A stretch of DNA of 64,000 bases from assembly GCA_013396525.1 (NCBI GenBank), contig VWYX01000347.1, forward strand, positions 62,001 to 126,000, read 5' to 3'. The notes under the pieces were generated by a model, which was given only the letters and a program-made list of their open reading frames with translations, did not search any database and had not been told where the DNA came from. Both the position numbers and the translations under genes were made by a program. Below, piece after piece: positions 51,478 through 62,368 of this stretch; the stretch's first letter is position 1, and the number at the start of each line of letters is the position of its first letter. This stretch comes from Chaetorhynchus papuensis (lineage: Eukaryota > Chordata > Aves > Passeriformes > Rhipiduridae).

Positions 51478-51649
51478 AAAGGGGAAAGGAAAGGGGAAAG
51501 GAAAGGGGAAAGGAAAGGGGAAGGGAAAGGGGAAGGGAAAGGGGAAGGGAAAGGGGAAGGGAAAGGAAAGGGGAAAGGAAAGGGGAAAGGAAAGGGGAAA
51601 GGAAAGGGGAAAGGAAAGGGGAAAGGAAAGGGGAAAGGAAAGGAATGGA
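51478..51649. repeat. Polypurine tandem array, 12-base unit
   Basis: From 51481 there are three GGGGAAAGGAAA units, four GGGGAAGGGAAA units (51517-51564), a five-base GGAAA remnant, then six more GGGGAAAGGAAA units to 51641, fading into GGAATGGAA. The plus strand is pure purine from 51478 to 51645. GGGGAAAGGAAAGGGG reads the same in both directions, so the array is made of mirror repeats. The blocks of two unit types suggest expansion within an array. Open frames of 218 and 113 codons crossing it and the gap are artefacts. Confidence 0.97.
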
Positions 51650-51689
51650 ATTTTGTTTAAAGCAATACTTTTAGGAAAACAGCTCACTG

Positions 51690-52820
51690 TTGGAAGAAAA
51701 TTCCCATGGGTAAATATATCTTAATTTTAACGTTTTGCTTAAGGAAATGAAGGTTTTCACAATTTGGTCTTGCATTTTAGCCTTTTTTTACAGTTAAAAA
51801 TGTATTACCTTACATTTATTTTTGATCATGCTGGGCATGTTTACATTTTAAATGCATATACATTTCAACATAGAGTTCTGCCAATTTGCTTTCAGACCAA
51901 GAGACACTTGGGAGGAAAAAGGGGGAATATTTTACTTAGTAACAGCTGTGCACAATTATTTCAAAAATGTACTAAAATAGGAATTAAAAAGAGAACATTT
52001 TGTGATATTATGACATGATAGCAACAGCAGTGATAATAGTATAACTTTTTCGTATGGCTATATATAAAGAAATAGAAAAAATGCAACCTATATAGAGGGA
52101 AATGATATTTTAAAAATCTAGAATAAAATTCACTAACTTTTTTCATAAACTCTTTTCTATCATTTCCTTTTTATGAAAAATGTAAGCATCTTTAATTCTG
52201 AAGGAAATTAAAATAGTGACAAACAAAGGATTACTAGCAGCTGAAACTACACTAGGCGTTACTAAGCCAGCTTCAAATTTATGCATATAAAGATGGCTAT
52301 TTAGAGGTTCACCAAAAATCCTATCTGACTGCCCTGCTTTTGAAATGAAACTATGACATCCAGAAATTCATACCGTCAATTCAGTAACCAATGGAATCTG
52401 GAATGATAAGTAACAAACTCCTCAATAAATAACTCAGGACTAATGCAGACCAATTTAGGAGCCACATCCTTGGAAAGAGGACCCCTAAGGTGTCCCTGCT
52501 TTTGCAGCTTAGTGCTGAAGAGCAGCAAGTCAAGGAGCTAGAAAAAGCCTTTTTCCACACCAGTGCTTTGCCTTACCAGCTCCAAACTCTCTCAAATCCA
52601 CATGAGAAGGATGCCTGCTTCCAACACTGTCTTGTGCCTTTTGCTGCCAATACCAGAACACAAGAATTGTCCAGGTCCCTGATTTTAAGACTTGTCATCA
52701 GACACCTCTAGCTCAACAGCCTTGACTCCCAGGACACATTACAGCAGAAGAAATCAAGCAATTTATTAATTATACTTAAAATATTAGGTATGAGGGGATC
52801 TACAGCAAGATATATGTGTA
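51690..52820. other. Gene-free stretch before a CR1 end
   Basis: No gene is convincingly supported. A 73-codon plus frame at 52490-52711 begins near an acceptor-like TTTTGCAG and reads a glutamate/glutamine/lysine-rich peptide, but no donor or codon bias supports it. Confidence 0.55.
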
Positions 52821-52823
52821 CAG

Positions 52824-52887
52824 AGGACTTTGGTCTAGATGACCTTTAAAAGGCCCCTCCCAACTCACACTATTCTGTAATTCTATG
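52824..52887 (+). mobile_element. CR1 LINE 3' end, forward
   Basis: Only the last 64 bases of a CR1 copy are recognisable: GGTCTAGATGACCTTTAAAA, GGCCCCTCCCAACTCACACT, then ATTCTGTAATTCTATG tail repeats. Sequence to the left is not clearly CR1, although an older, unrecognisable part could extend upstream. Confidence 0.85.
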
Positions 52888-54940
52888 TAAGGAAACAAGC
52901 CTTAAAAAACACCTGCATTCACAGTTAATTGCCCAGAAGCTTCATTCCTGCTTTGTCCAGCTAACCAGCTACAATAACCAATAATCACACTCACAGCTGG
53001 GATCCAGGCTACCCAACCTTCACCTGGAGACTTTTCCATCGGAGCACATTTTTGCTAGGATACACACAAACCTTTATCTTCAAAGCCTCCCCAGGATGCT
53101 CCTCAGATGCAGGCCTTTCACTCATTAATATTTCCCAATTCGTAACTCAATCAAGTCAATTTTATCACTTTTCTAACAAAACTATCAACTGTTTTGGCCT
53201 AATTTAAGAAATATGTGTTCCTATTGGAAATGGCAAGTTGGAACCAATAAATCTGTATAATATTAAGAGATGTGACCTCTTTTTAAAATTGAAATCCATC
53301 TCATAATAACATATGAATATAATATACTGTACAGTCCTATGCCGGAAAAAAATTATACATAGGCTTCATTCTCTTTTATTTTGGGACTTAAAAGCACTTA
53401 TTAATTTAGGGTGAATAATCTCTTAACCAAAATTTTTATTTATACTACTTCCTTGTGATGTTTTTGTTTGGAGAGATACAAATTTTTCTTTCTACAGAAA
53501 ATATCCATATCATGGATTTTGTAGATGGGTGCAATTTTAGGGGGTGTCAGAATTCATTACACAATTCTTTATAACTTTTTCAGCTGTAAAAGCTGTTAAA
53601 AACAGAATCTGAGGAAGGAACAAAAAGGTTAAAAATCTCAGGCTGTAACTTATAGCATAGAAGTTTACCATGAATGCAAAAAAAGACTCATAATTTCATA
53701 CTGTTTTGCAGAAAGAATAACTTAGGAAAGAAGGTGCTAGGGGAATTTACTAGAAATGAAAGAATATCTTTGCCTTGTAGCCATGCTTAATGAAGGTATT
53801 AAATTTTTCTCTTCTGAGGCTGTCAACTTACCTTGCTGAGGTTCACAAATTCTCTCTTAAGGGACATTTGTGTAGCATGCATATCAAGAAAATGAGCTGG
53901 AAGATGGATATGAAGAGGGTGTCTCGTGAACAGCATATGGGGAGCTGAATAAAACACCAGATTTGACTGCTACACAGCGTTGTTTTCTCCCCTTGCTTTG
54001 TTAAGATACCACCATTGCTCTTGCACAGACTTAAAAAAAAGACCAGGTGAAAGTGAGGGAAGGCTGAGTATGCCAGTGGGTAAAAAGAAAAAATTCACGA
54101 CACAGAGGATACAGATACAAAAAAACCTGGGAATTAATATGAGAGACAAGTGAAAACAGACATGAAAATAGCAGAAGACTGTGTAGCAAAAAAGTGGTAA
54201 AGGAGAGAGGAAAGAATGAAATACAACTGGAAAAATTTAAAAACCGCAGAATTTTAAAGAATACTAGAGTGAGTTTGGAACATAAATCACTTGAAGTGAT
54301 TAGCTTAATATTTAGTTCAATAATTCTTGAAGTGAAAAGGCTTTTAAGTAATTATATCTTCTGAATATGGGACTTAAGCTACTTTGAAAGTTTTATTCAA
54401 GGACAGAAATTATCTTGAGGAAAGGGAAGGGAGTTTTGGAGAGAATGACAGCTTTAAACAACATGTACAGCTACAGAAAGGTTAAAATGGAAAAGTGAAC
54501 TAAAAAAGGATCAAAGAGAAATTAAGATAAGAAAGTCAGCAAGAATAAGGGACTTTTTAAGCTTTTACACAAATGCAGAATGAAGAAAGGGAACAAGAAA
54601 TGAATACAAATCAGGGACTTTCTTGACACAACAAAGTTGAGCATTAAAGGCAAATCTGTCATCTCAAACCCATGTGTTTGCACTGAGTTTTGGTACTTTA
54701 ATTTTTAGACATGACATTGAAATAGAGAATTCTCATCAAATTAGTGACTTTGAGCAAAATATGTCTCTTAATTCGGCTTGTTACTGGGGCAAAATTGTGT
54801 TTTAACTTAGCCCAACACATGTGCCAGCATGTTAATACATTGCTTCAAAAATCAGTCCAAGAACAAGAGGGTGGCTCAGCTGTACAAAACTTTCCTATTT
54901 CCTAGTTGGCATGCAGGATGAGGTACTACCACTGGCTATT

Positions 54941-54952
54941 AAAAAAAAAAAA
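54941..54952. repeat. A homopolymer run
   Basis: An A12 run after GGCTATT; a simple repeat only. Confidence 0.85.
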
Positions 54953-55744
54953 TATTATTCCATTTCATTTTGTAGGAATACACAAGTTCAAGTTCAGACA
55001 CCCTTAGTCTGCAATGGAACAGAATTAATGCGTTGCTTTTTGTCCTCAGTTTTCTTCAGTGGTTTCCAGGACACCAGGATAAATAAGTGAGGAGTTCCAG
55101 CCAGTGAAAGCTGACTCCTCCCTCTCCTAACTTCAGGGCATGCAGAAAAAGAGACTGTGTGGAGTCAGTGGCCTTTCTAATTTCTAACATAACGTTGCAA
55201 GAGGTAAGTCTTGAAAGTATTTGTTGAAGTACCCTAGCTAAGTAATATTTCAAAATGTCAAGGTATGCTGGTGAAAGGGTTTTGTACCAGGAAATATTTC
55301 AAACCATTTCTTTCACACTATCTTAAAAATAGAATTTAAAAATTTGGCTTTCATAAGGGTGTTTTGTTCATCTGCATTAAAGTAAAGGATTTAAGTCAGG
55401 GACCACAATCAGTGGTAGCAGTCTTGGTTATAATTTGCAGGAAAATAGTCTAGAGCCAGAGAATAAAAAAGGATGGGCAGAGGCAGTCTGAAGAACAAGC
55501 AGGAGAAACCATGACTTGTGGAGGCAAAGGCAACTTAACAACCTCCCAGCTCAGCAAAAGACTTCCATGACTGGAAGTGATGCAGACTCAGTAGGGGCCG
55601 TAGAGCCACGGTGCACAAACCCAATCTGTATTTTTGGAGGGTGATTAGATAATCCACCACCAGGACATCTGCTATCCCATCAGTCAGGGCTCGGAAATGA
55701 TACAGCAGTGTAGGCAAACCTTTTATGTACAGTAAGGATTCAGT

Positions 55745-55774
55745 CCCCCCCACCCCTCTCTTTTTTTTTTTTTT
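55745..55774. repeat. C/T polypyrimidine tract
   Basis: C6, ACCCCTCTC and then T14: a mixed C-to-T tract of the same type as those at 41687 and 61821. Confidence 0.9.
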
Positions 55775-56879
55775 ACCAGCTTGCATGATTTTGATAATCA
55801 TTTCCATCTGTCTTAAAACTGCTTGAAATATAATGTTGCAAATGAAAGCATATCTGGAGTCCTGCATCTGCAATTACATTTTCAGCATATCTGAAACCAG
55901 AAGCAAAACCTTGATGACAGAACTCACAGAGCGAAATCTTAGTTTAACCTTGGGAAGATGAAAATACCTTCATTTAATATTCATTGACCCACCATCCTAG
56001 TTTTGATCAATATTAATTCCTGATGTTAATAAATCTTTACACTCTGCCAAGGACAGGGGAGTCAATAATTGCTTATAATAGTTAGAAATGAAAATATAAT
56101 CTGGCGTTTTTATTCATTTCACACACAGCAATTATCAGGCAGCAATAAAGTTTCTAAAAACATCTGTCTCAGGATCCACCAGGTAAAAACAACTTAAAAC
56201 TTCCTAGACAGTCATGCTTGATTTAAACACTATGAAAAATTTGAGTTTTTGCTCAATGAGCCACCAAGTACCACCTCATTTAATACCTGTTATGTTGCAA
56301 GGAGATTATTTCGTATGGACAGTCCATAGACACGTGTCCCAAAACAGCTTCTCATGGAGAAAGTGTTTCATAGACTTGGACCTTATAAATGAACACTGTT
56401 CTTAAATTTTTAGGCTAAACATTTCTTTTCAAGATATCATTCCCTACATCCACTTAGGCATCAGGCATTGAAAGGGAGTCCCTGACTATTCTTAAGGCAG
56501 TGCCAGAACTCCTATTGATTTCAACTGTGACAGACTCTCTCTTTTGGGAAATGACGACGACTGTCAGCAATATTGGGAGAAAAGTCAGAAGGCTCAAGTA
56601 GCCAGTAGTGAATAATTGTATTTAATTTCAAAAGTGTCCTGGTTTTGCCTCTAAAAACTAATGCCTGCTCTATCAGTGTCACTTCTGGCCAGCACCAGCG
56701 AATGAGTATGTTTTAATGGGATGGTGGTGTCCTGCTAGCAGGTCATGCAGATGAGAAGGCAATATATAATCACTTGACATATTGATGGCTTGGTTCCTCT
56801 AATTTCATTCCTAAAAGGAATTTTTAAGCCCACATGTAAAGGCTATACACAAATCTTACTGCACAATTAACTTTAGCTG

Positions 56880-57200
56880 GCAAGTCCACATTTTCAGTTG
56901 GATTCCATATAAGTTAGTGACTTTTGACTTTGATGATTAAGCATTTTAATGGGATGCCGCACGTTCACAGGGGCAAACAATCAATCAGTGCAATATTCAA
57001 ACCGTTTCATCAATGACTGCAGCAATTGCTTTTTATCACACAGTCAGCAATCTCCTGCTTTTAGCCATCAGCCACACAAGAGCAGCTTTAGTCCCCTGCC
57101 ATTTTTGCCTCTTTGGCACATCATAGTGTGTCATTTTTACTTAACTAGAAAAGAGGCAGTTATGGATTCTCAGCTTTCTGATACGGGTCTTTTGGTAGAA
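56880..57200. promoter_or_regulatory. Possible conserved noncoding element
   Basis: It contains ATCAATCA (56980-56987), a match to the reverse complement of the PBX-HOX consensus TGATTNAT, plus TTAATGG-type homeodomain sites, CAATTG and CAGCAATTGC-like sequence. Composition is mixed with little simple repeat. An 89-codon plus frame at 56949-57218 crosses it but has no domain. Conservation is untested. Confidence 0.2.
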
Positions 57201-57631
57201 TCTTTGTCTTTTCACTAAAAAAAAAATGAAATTATCATCCAGTTTTACTGAAATCTAATTTATACCTATGTTAATTATGCAGCCAACGAGCCTCAAGGGA
57301 TTATGTGGTACATTCTTTATCACCATAAATATTGCATTACTTCAAATGCACTTTGGAAATTCCATTCTCAGCATTTCTTAATGATATTCAGAATTCCAGG
57401 ACACAGCATTCTCTTATCATCTGATATTACAAAAAGTTCTACTGCTTGTGTATTATTTTTCAATTAGTGCAATATCAATCTTCTTTTATATTTCAATAAT
57501 CCAGTAAAAATTAATATTATTCTTGCTAATCAAAGAGTTGCTGAAATTTCTATTTAAATGCTTTTGATCAAAAAAACGTTAACAGTTGCAAAGCTTTTTC
57601 CATTGGAAGAAAAGGCCTGTTCATGTCTTAA

Positions 57632-57649
57632 TTTAATTAATTAATTAAA
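57632..57649. repeat. 18-base palindrome of TTAATTAA units
   Basis: TTTAATTAATTAATTAAA is its own reverse complement and contains three overlapping TAATTA homeodomain cores. It heads a stretch to about 57770 that also has AATTAATTT, TAATTATTT and TAATCATGATT-like sequence. It could be a small AT simple repeat or part of a regulatory element. Confidence 0.7.
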
Positions 57650-59571
57650 ACAAATCCACGAGTTGTGGAGGGAGATTTAGTACACAAAATTAATTTAAGT
57701 GCAGTAATTATTTTATATAGAAGGGGGTTTTAATGGACCTCTAATCATGATTCCCTTTACTATCTTTCTCAAGTTGACTTGCTACAGCTCCTTCATTTTT
57801 AGGGACATTCTTGCTCCAGAAACTGCTAGGCTTCTTAACTACTGAAATGCTGTTAATTGCTGAGTGCTGACATTAAAAAACAAAAACCCAAACAAACAAA
57901 AAGAACATCTTAATGAAAACACCTGATGTGCATTCCTTTGCCTTTATGGCCATTAATCTGTAAACGCAAAAATGGAACTTGTTTCTACTATATAGCAAAT
58001 AATTTAGGTACTCTAAAAGGTAAGAGCAGTGCAAATCACCTAGCTCCAGGCAGATTAGAGAAATCACCTGTAAATTGCGTTTTCTGTTTAAACTCAGTGC
58101 TGTTCCTTATGAGGGTTCACAATAGAAAATGTGAGCTGAGAAAATAATGAAAAAGACACTGTGAGAGTGCCATGTAGAATCCTACCCGGGTGTTTGGTGA
58201 TGGACTGCCCGGAGAACACGCGAAGCTGTGCTGCAGAAGGGTCACAGACTTGCCGTGCACTGCAGATTGCTTTCATACTCTACAGTTTACGTACCTCTCA
58301 CTTATATAAATGCTGGTTTGCCTTGCCCTAAACCACATTAAAACCCTGACCCGCAGCTGTGGCTTCCTCCTCGGCTCTTCAGGGACTGGACAAGGACTGG
58401 GAACGGAACAGGGCTTTGCCTTCGTGGCTTCCCTCTGACCCCCTCAGCACATACGTGTGGTTTCCTCTCAGCTGCACACCGGTCTGATAAGCGCAACTAG
58501 TGGGACTAATCACATCCCAAAAGCCCTGTGGAACCAGTGCTGAAAGCTTCTTAAAATTCGTGATACCTTGCCTTGCATTTCAGAAACATTGTGGCGAAGA
58601 GGAGATCACTTTATAGAGAACATCTTTTTTATGCGGGTTGAAATGGATATATCCATTTCTCCAAAATGACACAGAACAACATGGCAATTCCAAATTCAAC
58701 ACTGTGTTAGAGTGACAGTGTCTAGGAATCTTTAAGGTATTGTGTCCCTGTCATAACTCAAGCTGCAAGTAGAAGTCGTGTCTAAAAGAGGAGATGGAAA
58801 CAATGAAGCATGTGGTGTTTCTGAAATTAATTTAGGACAAAGTTCCAAATGGAGTGAGTTCTCAAGTCTCACTTGCTTATCAGTTCTTACACCCACTCTA
58901 TTTGTATCAGCACATTTCAGATTTTAATGTAGACTTAACTGTATTTCATCTGAAGTGTGACAACAGTTATTCAGGTGATTTGAAGTGCATGTTTAAGGTT
59001 TAGTTGTGCAATAGGAGATAATAAGTAATAAGAAAATGAAAGTGCAGTGCTAAAAGCAAACACATTATACAGAAATGAAGATTTTTTTCCACATTCCAAA
59101 TTTGAAAGTTGTTTTTTTAAAAAGGACTTTTGTTCCTGCAGTTGAACAGAAAAGGCTCCGTTTGGTTTTTCCCTCTACTTTTAGATAGAGGCTACTTCTT
59201 TACAGATTTTTATTAATCATAACAGATCCACATTCAGTATTAGTCAAATGGAGACTTCTATGACAGAGTTGAGAAACTACACTGTAAAGAGGTGGAAAGA
59301 ATATTTTCTTTTTTAAATGCAAAATGACTTCAGTTTTGGGAGGTTCTTGTAGTGTCCTTCATATTTTGGGATACCATATTGCATTTCTTCATCTTCAGGA
59401 GCCCTAGATCTCTTCATCTCAGGACACTGTCTATCTGCACAATATGGTCATCTGTTACTTTCATGATCTAGAGCAGTTTTTCAGGATTTTACTCTCTAAT
59501 TTATTATTTATTCTTTATCAGATGTGCTTTTCTAAATCAGTAAGATTTTGGTGTGATGTCTATTCTGGCAG

Positions 59572-59722
59572 GGAAAGCTGCAAATATCCTGGGGGTTATT
59601 TGACAGGTCAATCGGGATTGAAAGTCCTAAAACCTCCAGAGGAAGACCCAAATTTTAGCTACACAGTTGAAAACAGCCAAGAAATCATCAAAAAGATAGA
59701 GACTGGGAAACATTTGTTGTAA
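59572..59722 (+). CDS. Weak candidate terminal exon, unrecognised
   Basis: After a pyrimidine-containing acceptor ending TCTGGCAG (AG at 59570-59571), a frame of 49 codons runs to TAA at 59720-59722. It encodes a lysine/glutamate-rich peptide including LKPPEEDPNFSYTVENSQEI. An AATAAA at 59979-59984 could end the transcript. Codon use is AT-rich like the surroundings, and no family is recognised. It may be chance. Confidence 0.12.
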
Positions 59723-60160
59723 GAGTTGTATGACCACAATATGAGCTGCTTATCTGTCACAGAATTGCTGATTCAACATCCTAAAGCTCTCCATAAGTTC
59801 TCAGAGTCTTTCTTGATTTGTGTTGACGTCGTGCTTTTTATACTGCATACCTCTTCCTTTATTATATATTGATTTTTATTCCTATTAACTATACAATTGT
59901 TTTCATCTTTTTTATTTTCCTTTATAAGAGGCTTATGTCACATTAATTCATCTGTCATCGTTGGAGGCAGTCTACTTCAATAAATTATGATTGACTTCTA
60001 GTATATGAAAGCAGTGATTTTGTCCAGCATTCTGCTTGTACGAAACAACAGCAGAAGATAAAGAAATTATAAATGCTTTGATGTAAATGTAAATAGTTTC
60101 AAACTGTGATCTTTTTTACAGTTTAAGTATTGCATCAAGATACTTTAAAATATAGTAGGC

Positions 60161-60183
60161 ACTATTACAGGGCCTGTAATAGT
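60161..60183. repeat. Near-perfect 23-base palindrome
   Basis: ACTATTACAGG (60161-60171) and CCTGTAATAGT (60173-60183) are exact reverse complements around a single G. An 11-base arm with a one-base centre is unlikely at any given site and could extrude as a cruciform or act as a dimeric protein site. Confidence 0.85.
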
Positions 60184-61820
60184 AATGAAGAATGAAGAGT
60201 TCAAGTTCTACTCTCTGTAAACACGAAGACATGATGATTTGAATTCTGCAGTTAGCACCACGACTTTGTGTTGAGCATAACATATGTTTTTGAAAGTTCA
60301 TAAATAACTGGCGCTTAAATCTCATCAAATTACTGAATGCTAAGCTCTTGGACACCTTAAAAATGTAATGCTATGGGTTGTCTCTGTCAGGCATAAATTG
60401 AAAGTGGGATGGGATGGAAAGTTACGAAGCATAAAATATCCTGATAATAATTCTATATTGAGAGCATTATCAGATTGCAGTTAAGGAAGATGGGCCTGCA
60501 AGGCAGAACATGAGGAGACAGCCAGGAGGAAGAGGTATCAGTGAATGACCAACTCTCATCCAACACTCTTTGCAGTAACTCCTCCCCAGTGATTCTGAAA
60601 TCAGCTGGGCCTTCTCTACTGCAATTTGAACTTTGGACCTTCAGCATATGCAATATACATTTAGTTTAAAAATTGGACATGAAAACATAGATTAACATTC
60701 ATGAACGAGGAAACAGAATAAACCCTGACCTAAAAAATGCTCTGTTTCATTGCATACTGTGTGGTATTATTGAAAATTGAGACTTTGAAATTACCTGAAG
60801 TGTCTCAGATCAGCTTTGGGGCGAACACACAATATGATCTTTGCATATTTGTGATTGTTTTCTCTGTGCCCTCTGAACCTGCACCAAACTGAGAGTCCTG
60901 AGGGCGAGAATGTGTCTTACTGCATTAGGTAAGCAGGTTTTCCTCTCTTCCTTTCATCCAAGATATGCACTCAGCTATTTTCACATCCCTTACAAAGCCA
61001 GGCTTGGGAAAGTGGGACTTGTGTCCCACTCCTTTAGATGCCAGAAGACAATCCTTGTCTCTGGGCAAGGGAAGTGGGTGTTCCCTCACTCAGGGTCACC
61101 ACATTGGCATTTTGGCTTCAACTGTTCAAGACCACTGATCACTAAAAGAGCAGTGTCCCAGGGTGCCTACCAATCTAAGCTTCGTGGCATAAGACTCCTA
61201 ATTTTGCTTTAAATAAATTATCCAGTGTTTTATCATTAGGGTAATAATAAAATCTCACAAGAAAAAATACAGACTTTTAAAATTACTGAATTGCCTGACT
61301 AGACGTACTTTATCAGCTATTTCTGTAATTTCACAAGTCACCCAGATTATTGCAGCTTAATTAATAATATTGCAGGAAATAAGACTAGGGCATCTAATGT
61401 TCCAGAAGAGAAGATTTTTGAATAAAAGTAATATTTTTCTTTGAAAACTATTTTTGTGCAGTAAATTGTAGCAAATGATTTCTCCTAGCTGAGCATTTTC
61501 CTATTACAACCTTCACAAGAGGATATTCTAGCAATTCTAACCACCAATTTCAAGCACCTTTGAGGACACAACTCCAGGTTAATGAAAACATAAAGAAAGG
61601 TAAAATTGTCTTCTACCCAGAAATCCTGCTAGGTAAATACTGAAACATCCACAGATCCTGTCTGCTTCCAGGGGTACTGTAGACAGGCACTATCCAAAAC
61701 CATTATTTGACACCAAGAAGTAAAAATGCAGACCCAGCTATTTTCAAGTTTGATGTCAGGAGAAAGAAGCTGCAGAACTGGAAGTGAACAGGACAGTTTG
61801 CACAGTTGGGTTTGATTAGA

Positions 61821-61836
61821 TTTTTTTTTTCCCCCC
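61821..61836. repeat. T10C6 polypyrimidine tract
   Basis: T10 followed by C6 and then more C/T-rich sequence to about 61862. It is the third C/T tract of this type in the window. Confidence 0.9.
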
Positions 61837-62351
61837 ACCTCTCTTCCCCATCCCGCCACCCTGGAGTAGAAATGTAACTCATTCAGAAACTCTGCTTACT
61901 GTGAGTCAGGGGTGGGAAAAGAACAAGGTGAGTGCCTGACTAGAGCACCACTTCCCTGCTACGGCTATTTGAAATTGTAGATGCACATATAACAAAGGAA
62001 AAAATTCTATTTTTCTTTTGCAGCCTAAAGGACCACCTGGGTTCTACTGGTTCCTCAGGTCTGACTGACCCACCTTTAAGGTTAAGACCATTTTTGCTGG
62101 AAAGTTGGCAGTTTTCTCATTACCTGTGGCCAGGAGCTCAAATCTCACCACTTTGATTTTGTCTTGGGAGCTTGGAAAATATAACATAAACATTTGGATT
62201 AAAATCAGTAGTCATGCAGAATAGCCCCAATCTTATTTACTAATTAGATGCCAGATGTACATTCCATGCAGATATTTCCCAGTAAATGAAGATATTATTT
62301 TGATGAATGCACCATTAAGAATCTCACCTAATAATTACACTCCAAATTGTT

Positions 62352-62368
62352 AAAAAAAAAAAAAAAAA
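62352..62368. repeat. A homopolymer run
   Basis: An A17 run followed by GAGATATAC. It is the longest pure A run in the window; no LINE or retrocopy body is recognised upstream. Confidence 0.9.

Larger units (their letters stand above)
52890..59560. other. Gene-free AT-rich stretch with two motif-dense patches
   Basis: No gene is supported. The longest frame is 112 codons on minus (55535-55873) and crosses a C/T tract. Motif-dense patches at 56880-57200 and 57600-57770 are listed separately. A CpG-richer patch at about 58.18-58.50 kb shows no convincing exon. Confidence 0.6.

Noticed and set aside
51031..51687. 218-codon (minus) and 113-codon (plus) frames
   Set aside because: They cross 140 undetermined bases and the purine array, which yields only Phe-Pro or Arg-Gly-Lys-Glu type repeats.
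52490..52711. Glu/Gln/Lys-rich 73-codon frame next to an acceptor-like site
   Set aside because: No donor, no codon bias and no family; it lies just upstream of a CR1 end and could be chance or decayed repeat.
56635..56647. TGTCCTGGTTTTG, resembling the start of some avian retroviral LTRs
   Set aside because: The similarity ends after 13 bases. I see no polyadenylation signal, primer-binding site or matching second LTR, so it is probably chance.
62352..62368. A17 run as the tail of a processed retrocopy
   Set aside because: No open frame or gene-like sequence upstream and no flanking duplication seen.
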